Shown: positions 1-5,665 of the stretch, one piece after another | Position numbering within the stretch: the first letter of the stretch is position 1 | How the letters are laid out: each line of letters begins with the position of its first letter | Notes under the pieces: model-generated | The model's database searches: none | Seen by the model: the letters and a program-made list of their open reading frames with translations, nothing else | What the model was told of the DNA's origin: nothing | DNA from: Paracoccaceae bacterium | Lineage (GTDB): Bacteria; Pseudomonadota; Alphaproteobacteria; Rhodobacterales; Rhodobacteraceae | Direction: 5' to 3' | DNA length: 5,665 nt | Assembly (NCBI GenBank): GCA_030625695.1 | Contig: DAOUQK010000251.1 | Coordinates: forward strand, 1-5,665 | Translations under genes and position numbers: made by a program

Positions 1-1304
1 TCCTCTTCGGTGGTTTCCAACTGACGCCCCACCACAAAGCCCTGAATAAGCTCGGTCACCTCGGCCCCCACCATATGCGCGCCCAAAAGCTCTCCGGTTT
101 TGGCGTCAAAGATGGTCTTGACCATGCCCTCGGCCTCGCCCAGTGCAATCGCCTTGCCGTTGCCCATGAACGGGAAACGCCCGACCTTGATGTCATAGCC
201 CAGTTCCTTGGCCTTGGCCTCGGTATAGCCCACCGATGCCACCTGTGGATGGCAATAGGTACAGCCGGCGATGCTCTCAGGTTTGACTGGGTGCGGTTTG
301 CCCCCGGCGATCAGTTCGGCCACCATCACGCCTTCATGCGATGCCTTATGCGCCAGCCAGGGCGCTCCGGCGATGTCGCCAATGGCATAAAGCCCGTCCA
401 CCCCGGTGCGGCAATATTCATCCGTCACCACATGGGTCCGGTCGATTTTGACGCCTAATGCCTCAAGCCCCAGGTCTTCGACATTGCCAACAATGCCAAC
501 GGCGGAAATTACGGTGTCAAAGTCGTGTTTCTGGATCTTGCCCTTGACCTCGATATGCGCCGTCACCTTATCCTTGCCGCGATCCAACTGCTTGACCATC
601 GCCGACTCAAAGATAGTCATGCCCTGTTTGACAAACTGCTTTTTGGCAAACTTGGAAATCTCAGCGTCTTCGACCGGCAACACCCGGTCAAGTACCTCTA
701 CCACAGTCGTGTCAGCGCCCAAAGTGTTGTAAAAACTAGCAAATTCTATGCCAATGGCTCCCGACCCAATCACCAGCAGCCGCTTTGGCATCTCCTTGGG
801 CTGCAACGCATGTTTATAGGACCAGACCCGCTTGCCATCCGCCTCAAGCCCCGGCAGATCGCGGGCACGGGCACCGGTGGCCAGGATAATGTTCCTGGTC
901 GTCAGCTCCTCGACGCCTTTGGAGGTCTTGACGCTGACCCGGCCTTTGGCGGGCAGGCTCGCCTGCCCCATCACCACCGTGACCTTGTTCTTTTTCATCA
1001 GATGGCCAATGCCGCCCGACAGCTGCGCCGCCACCCCGCGCGACCGTTTGACCACGGCACCCAGATCAAAGCTGATCTTGTCGGCACTTAACCCGAATTC
1101 CCCGGCGCGCCCCATCAGGTGGAATACCTCGGCGCTGCGCAGCAAGGCTTTGGTCGGGATACAACCCCAGTTCAGACAGATACCGCCCAGATGCTCGCGC
1201 TCGACAATGGCGACGTTCATCCCCAGTTGGGCCGCGCGAATTGCCGCGACATAGCCCCCAGGCCCTGCACCAATTACGATCAGATCAAAGGATTTTGCAG
1301 CCAT
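1..1304 (-). CDS. lpdA: Dihydrolipoamide dehydrogenase (E3), 3' end cut by window edge
   Basis: E3 is the cytoplasmic FAD enzyme that reoxidises the dihydrolipoyl group of 2-oxo acid dehydrogenase complexes, passing electrons to NAD+. The frame stays open from the ATG at 1304-1302 to the left edge (434 codons). Visible in order: N-terminal FAD dinucleotide fold GAGPGG (residues 12-17); redox disulfide segment GGICLNWGCIPTK with Cys43 and Cys48; central ATGAR; NAD fold GSGAIGIE (180-187) with an acidic residue (Glu203) at the end of the following strand, consistent with NAD rather than NADP; second FAD motif YAIGD (306-310, Asp310); then the dimerisation domain to ...GRQLETTEE. The family is usually about 460-475 residues, so about 30 are missing, including the catalytic His-Glu pair (HPHPTLSE-like). 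The GGICLNWGCIPTKALL form resembles pyruvate-dehydrogenase E3 paralogues more than the 2-oxoglutarate type; that is inference. The start is supported by GAGGG six bases upstream. No frameshift seen. Confidence 0.95.
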   Translation of the reverse strand, partial: MAAKSFDLIVIGAGPGGYVAAIRAAQLGMNVAIVEREHLGGICLNWGCIPTKALLRSAEVFHLMGRAGEFGLSADKISFDLGAVVKRSRGVAAQLSGGIGHLMKKNKVTVVMGQASLPAKGRVSVKTSKGVEELTTRNIILATGARARDLPGLEADGKRVWSYKHALQPKEMPKRLLVIGSGAIGIEFASFYNTLGADTTVVEVLDRVLPVEDAEISKFAKKQFVKQGMTIFESAMVKQLDRGKDKVTAHIEVKGKIQKHDFDTVISAVGIVGNVEDLGLEALGVKIDRTHVVTDEYCRTGVDGLYAIGDIAGAPWLAHKASHEGVMVAELIAGGKPHPVKPESIAGCTYCHPQVASVGYTEAKAKELGYDIKVGRFPFMGNGKAIALGEAEGMVKTIFDAKTGELLGAHMVGAEVTELIQGFVVGRQLETTEE

Positions 1305-1310
1305 GTCATG

Positions 1311-1315
1311 CCCTC
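1311..1315 (-). promoter_or_regulatory. Ribosome binding site of lpdA
   Basis: GAGGG on the minus strand ends six bases before the ATG at 1304. It fixes the lpdA start: an overlapping ATG at 1310-1308 is in another frame and too close to this site to be used. Confidence 0.7.
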
Positions 1316-1330
1316 GGGATATGCGTGAAG

Positions 1331-1358
1331 AAAACTAGTTTACCATTAAACCAGTTTT
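1331..1358. repeat. Imperfect palindrome in the lpdA promoter/leader
   Basis: An 11-base arm, AAAACTAGTTT (1331-1341), faces AAACCAGTTTT (1348-1358) across a 6-base gap; 10 of 11 positions pair. The gap and inner arm contain the candidate -10 of lpdA, which is the usual layout of a repressor operator. It lies 15 bases upstream of the ribosome binding site, so it could instead be a weak AT-rich leader hairpin. No regulator can be named from the sequence. Confidence 0.5.
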
Positions 1359-1371
1359 TCAGCCACTTCAA
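1345..1371 (-). promoter_or_regulatory. Candidate lpdA promoter
   Basis: On the minus strand, TTGAAG (1371-1366, four of six to the sigma70 -35 consensus) is followed after 15 bases by TTTAAT (1350-1345, five of six to the -10 consensus). The spacer is shorter than the preferred 17, so the call is tentative. It would start transcription near 1338 and give a leader of about 34 nt. It lies just downstream of the stem-loop that ends the DUF924 gene, consistent with separate transcription of lpdA. Confidence 0.35.
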
Positions 1372-1403
1372 TATCCCTCTCGCGCGACTTATATGTACTG
1401 CGA

Positions 1404-1425
1404 CGAAAGCCCCTTTTCAGGGCTT
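1404..1425 (-). terminator. Weak intrinsic terminator after the DUF924 gene
   Basis: Minus-strand AAGCCC (1425-1420) pairs with GGGCTT (1412-1407) across a 7-nt loop, and the stem is followed by a short T run (TTTCG). It begins about 17 bases after the DUF924 stop codon. The stem is only six pairs and the U tract is short, so termination may be partial. Position and orientation support the call. Confidence 0.45.
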
Positions 1426-1441
1426 GAGGAGCAACCTCTGC

Positions 1442-2011
1442 TTAGCCAGCTGCCGCCTGCAATTCCCGCATCGTTGTCCCGTAGCCGCCCGCCGTGACAT
1501 ACGCACTTTCAGGGTCGGTTGTGTGTCGGGCCAGTGCTTCGTTGCGGAACGGAAAACGTCCGAACAGACGAATAACTTCACGGTGCGCCCGCGCGTCCAG
1601 CAGGTTGCCTTTGGCACGCTTGCACGTCAGGCGCACACAGCGTTCCTGATCGCACAGGTTTTCGGAATGCATCATCGGCATGTAAAAGAACTGTCGTGCC
1701 GGTTCTTCGATCCGCAGATCCCAGCCCTTGTCAACCGCCGCCTTGGCCGCCGCAAGCGCAATCTTGTCGGATGAAAACGCCCGCTTGTCCCCCCGGAACA
1801 TATTGCGGGAAAACTGATCGGTCAGAATGATATAGGCCAGCGCCCCGTTGGGATAGGTCAGCCAAAGCGAATATCGCCCCGCAACAGCCCCTTCCCACGT
1901 GGTGCGAAAACGGGTGGAAATTTCCGCGTCCAGCACCTTGTCTTCAACATACCAGCGGGATTCACCCACTTCATCAAACCAAAAACTCAATATATCGTCC
2001 GGACCCACCAT
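1442..2011 (-). CDS. DUF924 family protein
   Basis: A 189-residue protein, close to the usual 180-200 of the DUF924 family (PF06041), whose members are alpha-helical and lack an established biochemical role. Family signatures in order: LSFWF (8-12); an alanine-rich first half with NGALAYIILTDQFSRNMFRG (55-74), matching the family's LALIILLDQFPRNIYRG-type block; FFYMPMMHSE (108-117); and FGRFPFRN (150-157) followed by ARHTT. The conserved Asp65, Arg69, Asn70, His115, Ser116 and Glu117 are all present. Assignment is from remembered family motifs. There is no signal peptide or membrane segment, so it is probably cytoplasmic. The ATG start is supported by GGAG (2023-2020) eight bases upstream. 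It is separated from lpdA by 137 bases that include a stem-loop and a candidate promoter, so a shared operon is not required. The function is unknown. Confidence 0.88.
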   Translation of the reverse strand: MVGPDDILSFWFDEVGESRWYVEDKVLDAEISTRFRTTWEGAVAGRYSLWLTYPNGALAYIILTDQFSRNMFRGDKRAFSSDKIALAAAKAAVDKGWDLRIEEPARQFFYMPMMHSENLCDQERCVRLTCKRAKGNLLDARAHREVIRLFGRFPFRNEALARHTTDPESAYVTAGGYGTTMRELQAAAG

Positions 2012-2019
2012 GGATCAAT

Positions 2020-2023
2020 CTCC
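2020..2023 (-). promoter_or_regulatory. Ribosome binding site of the DUF924 gene
   Basis: GGAG, within GCGGAGAT on the minus strand, sits eight bases before the ATG at 2011. This is normal spacing and supports the start that yields the full family N-terminus (DDILSFWF). Confidence 0.6.
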
Positions 2024-2077
2024 GCTTTAAATGCGTTACAAGCCATTAGCAGAATCTTAACGCCGTTTTTTGTGGGA

Positions 2078-2107
2078 ATTACAGTAACAAATTCCTTCAA
2101 TATTCAA
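2078..2107 (-). promoter_or_regulatory. Candidate DUF924 gene promoter with dyad over the -10
   Basis: Minus-strand TTGAAT (2107-2102, four of six to -35) is followed after 18 bases by TGTAAT (2083-2078, five of six to -10). The surrounding 2012-2220 is clearly AT-richer than the genes. GGAATT/AATTCC arms (2075-2080 and 2090-2095, 9-base gap) form a 21-base dyad over the -10 and spacer, a possible operator. The predicted leader is about 60 nt. AT-rich DNA gives such matches by chance, so confidence is low. Confidence 0.33.
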
Positions 2108-2221
2108 CAAATTCAGCAAGTTAGCGCCATCACCGGCAGTTTTATCAAATGGAATCAAAGCATTAACCAATTATTAGGGGAAAACCTCTTATCTCTCATC
2201 GCTTAGCAGGACATTTTCAAC

Positions 2222-2262
2222 ACTGGCGCAGATGCAACACTATTGTTGCATATATCGCCAGT
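2222..2262. repeat. Two-stage perfect-arm hairpin
   Basis: The inner stem ATGCAACA (2232-2239) pairs perfectly with TGTTGCAT (2244-2251) around a 4-base loop, CTAT. The outer stem ACTGGCG (2222-2228) pairs perfectly with CGCCAGT (2256-2262). The two stems are separated by a 3/4-base internal loop, giving 15 paired positions in 41 bases. There is no T run on either side, so it is not an ordinary terminator. A small hairpin, CGCC-caa-GGCG (2264-2274), follows at once. It could be a protein-binding dyad, part of a structured RNA, or a remnant of a small mobile repeat. Confidence 0.75.
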
Positions 2263-2383
2263 TCGCCCAAGGCGTGGCCTGTTTTGAAAAATGCGGGATG
2301 GGTAAAATCTGCGCTACAATTGAATAATAAACCTGAGTTCCAACTGACACCAGAACGCCCGGACACTGGCTCATGCAGCCATC

Positions 2384-2407
2384 CGTAGGGTGGGGTTCCA
2401 CCCCACC
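2384..2407 (+). repeat. REP-like unit 1 (GTAG head plus hairpin)
   Basis: The tetranucleotide GTAG (2385-2388, preceded by C) is followed immediately by an 8-bp stem, GGTGGGGT (2389-2396) with ACCCCACC (2400-2407), around the 3-base loop TCC. A GTAG head next to a palindrome is the hallmark of bacterial REP sequences mobilised by RAYT (TnpA-REP) enzymes. No RAYT gene is in the window. Unit 1 aligns with inverted unit 2 at 22 of 29 positions. Confidence 0.75.
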
Positions 2408-2437
2408 GCCCCGTCCCGCCCGGCCCCGTCACGCCCA
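2408..2437. repeat. 15-bp tandem duplication between the REP-like units
   Basis: GCCCCGTCCCGCCCG (2408-2422) is followed directly by GCCCCGTCACGCCCA (2423-2437), 13 of 15 identical. It lies in the GC-rich spacer between the two REP-like units. Replication slippage is the simplest origin. Confidence 0.6.
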
Positions 2438-2458
2438 GCCCGGCAAAATCCAAGGGAT

Positions 2459-2482
2459 GATGGGTTGAAAACCCATCCTACG
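2459..2482 (-). repeat. REP-like unit 2, inverted relative to unit 1
   Basis: Read on the minus strand, CGTAG (2482-2478) is followed directly by the 8-bp stem GATGGGTT with AACCCATC around the loop TTC. Head, stem length and loop length are identical to unit 1. The two stems differ at two positions, and both differences are compensated on the other arm (G-C to A-T and G-C to T-A). The head-outward inverted pairing is that of a REP doublet (BIME/REPIN). As it lies 67 bases past the stop of the glnE-linked gene, it might also protect or end that transcript. Confidence 0.75.
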
Positions 2483-2548
2483 CAACAATGACAGGCCGGG
2501 CTTTGGGCGGATTGGTATGATAGGTGCGGCAGTTTTCGCGCCCGGGCG

Positions 2549-2830
2549 TCAGTCGCGCGCCCGCGCCCGCCAACCGCCACGACGACGCGGGTTGGTCATC
2601 TGCGCCTGGCCTTGTTGCAACACATCACTCATCGGGTGATCAGGGTCGTCGGGGCCAAAGCATGCCAGCAACTCGGCAATCGCCGCCCCACTGTCTTTCC
2701 CCTCAGGCAGGCTTAGCGCCCAGTCAAGAAAAATACTGCGACATTGCGACGGAGTGATGCCGTCGATCTGATACGCCTGATAAATCAGACCTTTGGGGTC
2801 GATTTCGGATTGGCCGTGGCAGTCAATCAT
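2549..2830 (-). CDS. Small conserved-looking protein of unknown function, coupled to glnE
   Basis: A 93-residue protein that I do not recognise. Its ATG (2830-2828) lies inside the end of glnE: ATGATTGA contains both the start and the glnE TGA stop, an 8-nt overlap typical of translational coupling. GGAAG, five bases upstream within the glnE coding sequence, supports this start. A longer reading from 2923 would add 31 residues lying wholly over glnE and is unlikely. Visible features: a helical-looking, acidic middle (IYQAYQIDGITPSQCRSIFL, 16-35; DWALSLP, 36-42; GAAIAELLACFG, 48-59); an acidic, proline-containing segment GPDDPDHPM (59-67); and a strongly basic tail, PRRRGGWRARARD (81-93), that could contact nucleic acid or acidic partners. 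No signal peptide or membrane segment. Being co-expressed with GlnE suggests, but does not show, a link to nitrogen control. Confidence 0.75.
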   Translation of the reverse strand: MIDCHGQSEIDPKGLIYQAYQIDGITPSQCRSIFLDWALSLPEGKDSGAAIAELLACFGPDDPDHPMSDVLQQGQAQMTNPRRRGGWRARARD

Positions 2831-5639
2831 TGACACTTCCGAAGGCCGCCACAACGCTCGTGATGATCGCGTCACTCTGGGCATAGGCCCGCGCCAACCT
2901 GTCCTGTAGCTTATCAATGTCATCCATCCCCGTTACCCTGCCTAAGAATGCCATGCCGCCCTGCCCCATCTCATCGATGTCTATCGCCTTGCCCGACATC
3001 AATCGCATCGCCCCATGCACCATCCAGCATAAATCATAGGTGGCGCGCAAGACTTCGGCATCCGCGACACCCAACCAACCACTTGCGACGGCACCGTGCA
3101 GGCCAGCCTCCACATCGCGCGCCGCCTGCCCGGCAAGCAATGCGCCGGCCTGAGCGATCAGTTCAATGTCCAGCATTCGTCCAGGCCCGGTCTTGGCGTC
3201 CCAAAGGCTGACCGGTGTCTTGGTCTCGCCAAGGCGTGCACGCATGTTTGCCACTTCGCCCAGAACGGATGTCCTGTCGCGCTTTTGCGCCAGCAGATCG
3301 CGACGCAGAGCTTCGATATCTACCATCAGACCGGGCGTACCTGCCACCACCCGCGCGCGGGTCAGGGCCAGATGCTCCCACACCCAGGCCTGATCGCGTT
3401 GATAGGCGGTGAAACTGGCCAGTGAAGTCGCCACCGGACCCTGGGTGCCGGACGGGCGCAGGCGCATGTCGACCTCGTACAGCCGCCCCTGCGCCATTGG
3501 CGCGCTTAACGCGGTGATCAGCGCTTGGGTCAGGCGGGCAAAATAAACCCGTGTGGCCAATGGGCGTGGACCGTTCGACATGTCACTGTCGCCCGATGTG
3601 CCCGGATCATAAATCACGATCAGGTCCAGGTCCGACATGGCATTCAGCCGCCCTGCCCCGAGCGAGCCCATAGAGATCACTGCCGCCCCCCTTCCCGGAG
3701 CGGCCCCATGTTTCAGGGCGAACTGTCCTTCGACCACTGGCATCAACGCCTTGATGACGGCCCCCGCCAGATCGCTGTATTGCGCCCCGGCGGATGCCGC
3801 GTCGATCAAACCCCGCAGGTGATGCACACCTATTCGGAAATGCCATTCCTTGGCCCAGCGCCGCGCTGCATCCAAACGTGCTTCATAGTCTGATTCTGCG
3901 GTCAAAAGTGCCGTCAGAGCCTCCTCCAGCGCCGCCGCACCCGGCCAGTCAGCAAAGAAATCACCGCCAATCACCGCGTCAAACACAGCCGAGTTGCGCG
4001 CCAGATGGGTGGCTAACGCGGGCGAGGTGGCGACGATATCAATCAATAACTCCATCAGCGATGGATTGGCCTCAAACAGTGCAAAAAGCTGCACACCTGC
4101 CGGCAGCCCGGCGAGGAACCCGTCAAAGGCCACCAACGCCTGACCGGGCTGCGCCGCCTGCGCCAATCGGCGCAGTAGGTCGGGTTTCAGGCGTTTGAAT
4201 ATCTGCGAAGCACGAGTCGAGCGCAGGGCCGGATAGGCGGGCCACCCGGCCATGATGGATTGGTCCAGCGTGTCGGGCATCACGCCGGTATCTGTATCGG
4301 TGTCCTTCAGGGGTGCAGCATCGGGCGCGAAAAACCCCTCGGTCAGTTCATGCACTTCCCCCAGACGCACGCTCAGGTCGCGGGTCAGTTGGTCGGGGTC
4401 CAATCCCATCAGACAGGCAATGCGGGCTATGCCTTCGGGGGATTGCGGCAAAACGTGGGTCTGGGCGTCATTGACCATCTGAATGCGGTGTTCCACCTCG
4501 CGGTGGGCACGGTAATGGCCGGTCAGCGCCTCCGCCACATCCCCAGGCACCCAGCCTTTGGCCGATAGCGCGGCCAACCCGTCGCAGGTGCCACGCTGGC
4601 GCAAATCGGCGTCACGCCCTCCGGCGATGATTTGCAAGGTTTGGGTGAAAAACTCGATCTCGCGAATACCACCCTGCCCCAGTTTCATATCATGCCCGGC
4701 CACATCGCGCGTGCCACCGGTGCCTTTGTGTTCGCGGATGCGCAACCGCATGTCGTGGGCATCCTGAATGGCGGCGAAATCCAGATGGCGGCGCCAGACA
4801 AACGGCGTCAGCACCTTCAGAAACCCCTGCCCCGCCGTGATATCACCAGCCGCTGCACGGGCTTTGATATAAGCCGCCCGTTCCCAAGTGCGCCCCAGGC
4901 TTTCGTAATAACTTTCGGCGGCGGCCATGGCCAGACAGACCGGGGTGACCGACGGATCAGGGCGCAGGCGCAGATCGGTGCGAAACACATAGCCATCCCT
5001 GGTCCGTTCGCTCAGCGTGGCGCACATATTGCGGGTGGCGCGGACCAACGCGCTGCGAGCCTCGTGAAAGTCATCCCGCGAATAACGGGTTTCATCGAAC
5101 AGGCAGATCAGGTCGATATCGGACGAATAATTCAGCTCGTGCGCGCCCATTTTGCCCATCGCCAACACCGTCAGACCGCCGGCCTCTGACACATCATCTT
5201 CGGTTTGGCCGGGCAGCTTACCGCGCCGGATCAAGGCGGCAACCTCAGCCTTGATCGCCAGATCACAAGCCAGATCGCCCAGATCGCTCAGCACCGAGGT
5301 GACGGTTTCCAGCGGCCAGACTCCGGCAAGGTCAGCCAGAGCAGTTATCAACGCAATCCGGCGTTTGGCTTGGCGCAGACCCGGCTTCAACTGATCCGGC
5401 GGCAAGGCGCGCATATCGTTGAAGACGCCCTTCACCGCCGCTTCTCCATCGTCAAGCGCGCCGGTCAGCCACACGGCCTCTTGCTCGATCAGACCTTTGA
5501 GATAAGGGCTGGACCCACCAGCGCCAACAATCAATCTGGCCAGATCACCGGTCAGATCGGGCATACGCGCGCCAGCCTCCTGCCCCAAAGTGGGGTCAAA
5601 GGCATGCGGCAGGCGGGAAATGTTCTGTGCAAAATTCAT
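2823..5639 (-). CDS. glnE: Bifunctional glutamine synthetase adenylyltransferase/adenylyl-removing enzyme
   Basis: GlnE adds AMP to, or phosphorolytically removes it from, a tyrosine of glutamine synthetase (GlnA); PII (GlnB) and glutamine set the direction. At 938 residues it matches the E. coli enzyme (about 946). The N-terminal adenylyl-removing domain carries MGKMGAHELNYSSDIDL (161-177; metal-ligand candidates Asp174 and Asp176), TDLRLRP (221-227; Asp222) and GQGGIREIEFF (321-331). The C-terminal adenylyltransferase domain carries MGSLGAGRLNAMSDLDL (657-673; Asp670 and Asp672), VDMRLRPSG (723-731; Asp724) and GRMLDIELIAQ (820-830). Both active sites therefore look complete. A short Asp/Thr-rich linker (DTDTDTG, 446-452) lies between the domains. 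The ATG at 5639 keeps the N-terminal SRLPHAFDP segment I expect in relatives, but I see no clear ribosome binding site before it. Met26 has GGAGG 11 bases upstream and is a less likely alternative. The last 26 bases of the window show no gene. Confidence 0.97.
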   Translation of the reverse strand: MNFAQNISRLPHAFDPTLGQEAGARMPDLTGDLARLIVGAGGSSPYLKGLIEQEAVWLTGALDDGEAAVKGVFNDMRALPPDQLKPGLRQAKRRIALITALADLAGVWPLETVTSVLSDLGDLACDLAIKAEVAALIRRGKLPGQTEDDVSEAGGLTVLAMGKMGAHELNYSSDIDLICLFDETRYSRDDFHEARSALVRATRNMCATLSERTRDGYVFRTDLRLRPDPSVTPVCLAMAAAESYYESLGRTWERAAYIKARAAAGDITAGQGFLKVLTPFVWRRHLDFAAIQDAHDMRLRIREHKGTGGTRDVAGHDMKLGQGGIREIEFFTQTLQIIAGGRDADLRQRGTCDGLAALSAKGWVPGDVAEALTGHYRAHREVEHRIQMVNDAQTHVLPQSPEGIARIACLMGLDPDQLTRDLSVRLGEVHELTEGFFAPDAAPLKDTDTDTGVMPDTLDQSIMAGWPAYPALRSTRASQIFKRLKPDLLRRLAQAAQPGQALVAFDGFLAGLPAGVQLFALFEANPSLMELLIDIVATSPALATHLARNSAVFDAVIGGDFFADWPGAAALEEALTALLTAESDYEARLDAARRWAKEWHFRIGVHHLRGLIDAASAGAQYSDLAGAVIKALMPVVEGQFALKHGAAPGRGAAVISMGSLGAGRLNAMSDLDLIVIYDPGTSGDSDMSNGPRPLATRVYFARLTQALITALSAPMAQGRLYEVDMRLRPSGTQGPVATSLASFTAYQRDQAWVWEHLALTRARVVAGTPGLMVDIEALRRDLLAQKRDRTSVLGEVANMRARLGETKTPVSLWDAKTGPGRMLDIELIAQAGALLAGQAARDVEAGLHGAVASGWLGVADAEVLRATYDLCWMVHGAMRLMSGKAIDIDEMGQGGMAFLGRVTGMDDIDKLQDRLARAYAQSDAIITSVVAAFGSVND

Positions 5640-5665
5640 GGCCGCAGGATGGGACGGCCACGCGC

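Larger units (their letters stand above)
2012..2548. other. 537-base intergenic region without a credible gene
   Basis: This lies between the 93-codon gene and the DUF924 gene. Positions 2012-2220 are AT-rich and probably hold the DUF924 promoter. Positions 2222-2274 hold two hairpins. Positions 2275-2380 show nothing I can name. Positions 2384-2482 hold an inverted pair of REP-like units with a GC-rich spacer. At 2539-2548 there is a perfect 10-bp palindrome (CGCCCGGGCG) right after the stop of the 93-codon gene, but no T run follows it on the minus strand. Two open frames here translate repeat sequence and look spurious. Confidence 0.8.

Noticed and set aside
525..1091. A 188-residue plus-strand open frame opposite lpdA
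   Set aside because: It is the antisense shadow of lpdA, whose minus-strand frame is open throughout with all E3 motifs; the shadow shows no family motifs.
1..1304. Possibility that lpdA is a broken pseudogene, because it has no stop in the window
   Set aside because: The missing end is due to the window boundary; no internal stop or frameshift was found over 434 codons.
2217..2453. A 78-residue open frame on the minus strand across the hairpin and REP-like unit 1
   Set aside because: It translates repeat and stem-loop DNA (VGWNPTLR-like and Gly/Arg-rich peptides of REP origin), has no convincing ribosome binding site and shows no known domain.
2539..2548. Perfect palindrome CGCCCGGGCG just past the 93-codon gene, as a terminator
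   Set aside because: On the minus strand it is followed by CGAAAACT rather than a T run, and a self-complementary 10-mer leaves no loop.
2371..2580. A 69-residue open frame on the minus strand with a GRDGAGRDGA repeat
   Set aside because: The peptide repeat is just the translated 15-bp tandem duplication, and the frame also overlaps the end of the 93-codon gene.
2831..2923. N-terminal extension of the 93-codon gene to an upstream ATG at 2923
   Set aside because: The extra 31 residues lie entirely within glnE in another frame, and the internal ATG has a good ribosome binding site with classic stop-start overlap.
5640..5665. An upstream gene or promoter before glnE
   Set aside because: Only 26 bases are available and they contain no recognisable ribosome binding site, promoter or coding motif.

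Overview
The window carries four genes, all on the minus strand, and reads from right to left as glnE, a 93-codon gene overlapping it, a DUF924-family gene, and lpdA, which runs off the left edge. The GC-rich coding sequence, the GlnE protein, the pyruvate-dehydrogenase-type E3 and the gene order suggest an alphaproteobacterium, most likely Rhodobacteraceae (Roseobacter group). That placement is inference from protein character; there is no rRNA or other direct marker here.

Right half (2549-5639): glnE encodes the bifunctional adenylyltransferase/adenylyl-removing enzyme that sets glutamine synthetase activity according to nitrogen status. Both nucleotidyltransferase domains are intact. Its stop codon lies inside the start of a small gene of unknown function (8-nt overlap), so the two are very probably co-transcribed and translationally coupled.

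Centre (2012-2548): this 537-base stretch has no credible gene but is rich in structure. It holds two inverted REP-like units, each with a GTAG head, an 8-bp stem and a 3-nt loop; the two stems differ by two compensatory base-pair changes. A 15-bp tandem duplication lies between the units. Further left are a separate long two-stage hairpin and the AT-rich promoter region of the DUF924 gene, where a short dyad covers a candidate -10.

Left half (1-2011): a complete DUF924 protein gene is followed by a small stem-loop that may be its terminator. Then come a candidate promoter, a long imperfect palindrome over the -10, and lpdA, the E3 flavoprotein of 2-oxo acid dehydrogenase complexes. lpdA lacks about the last 30 codons because the window ends.

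The genes are housekeeping (nitrogen control and central carbon metabolism). I see no defence system, CRISPR array, IS element or tRNA/rRNA. The most unusual content is the REP/REPIN-like pair and the two promoter dyads.
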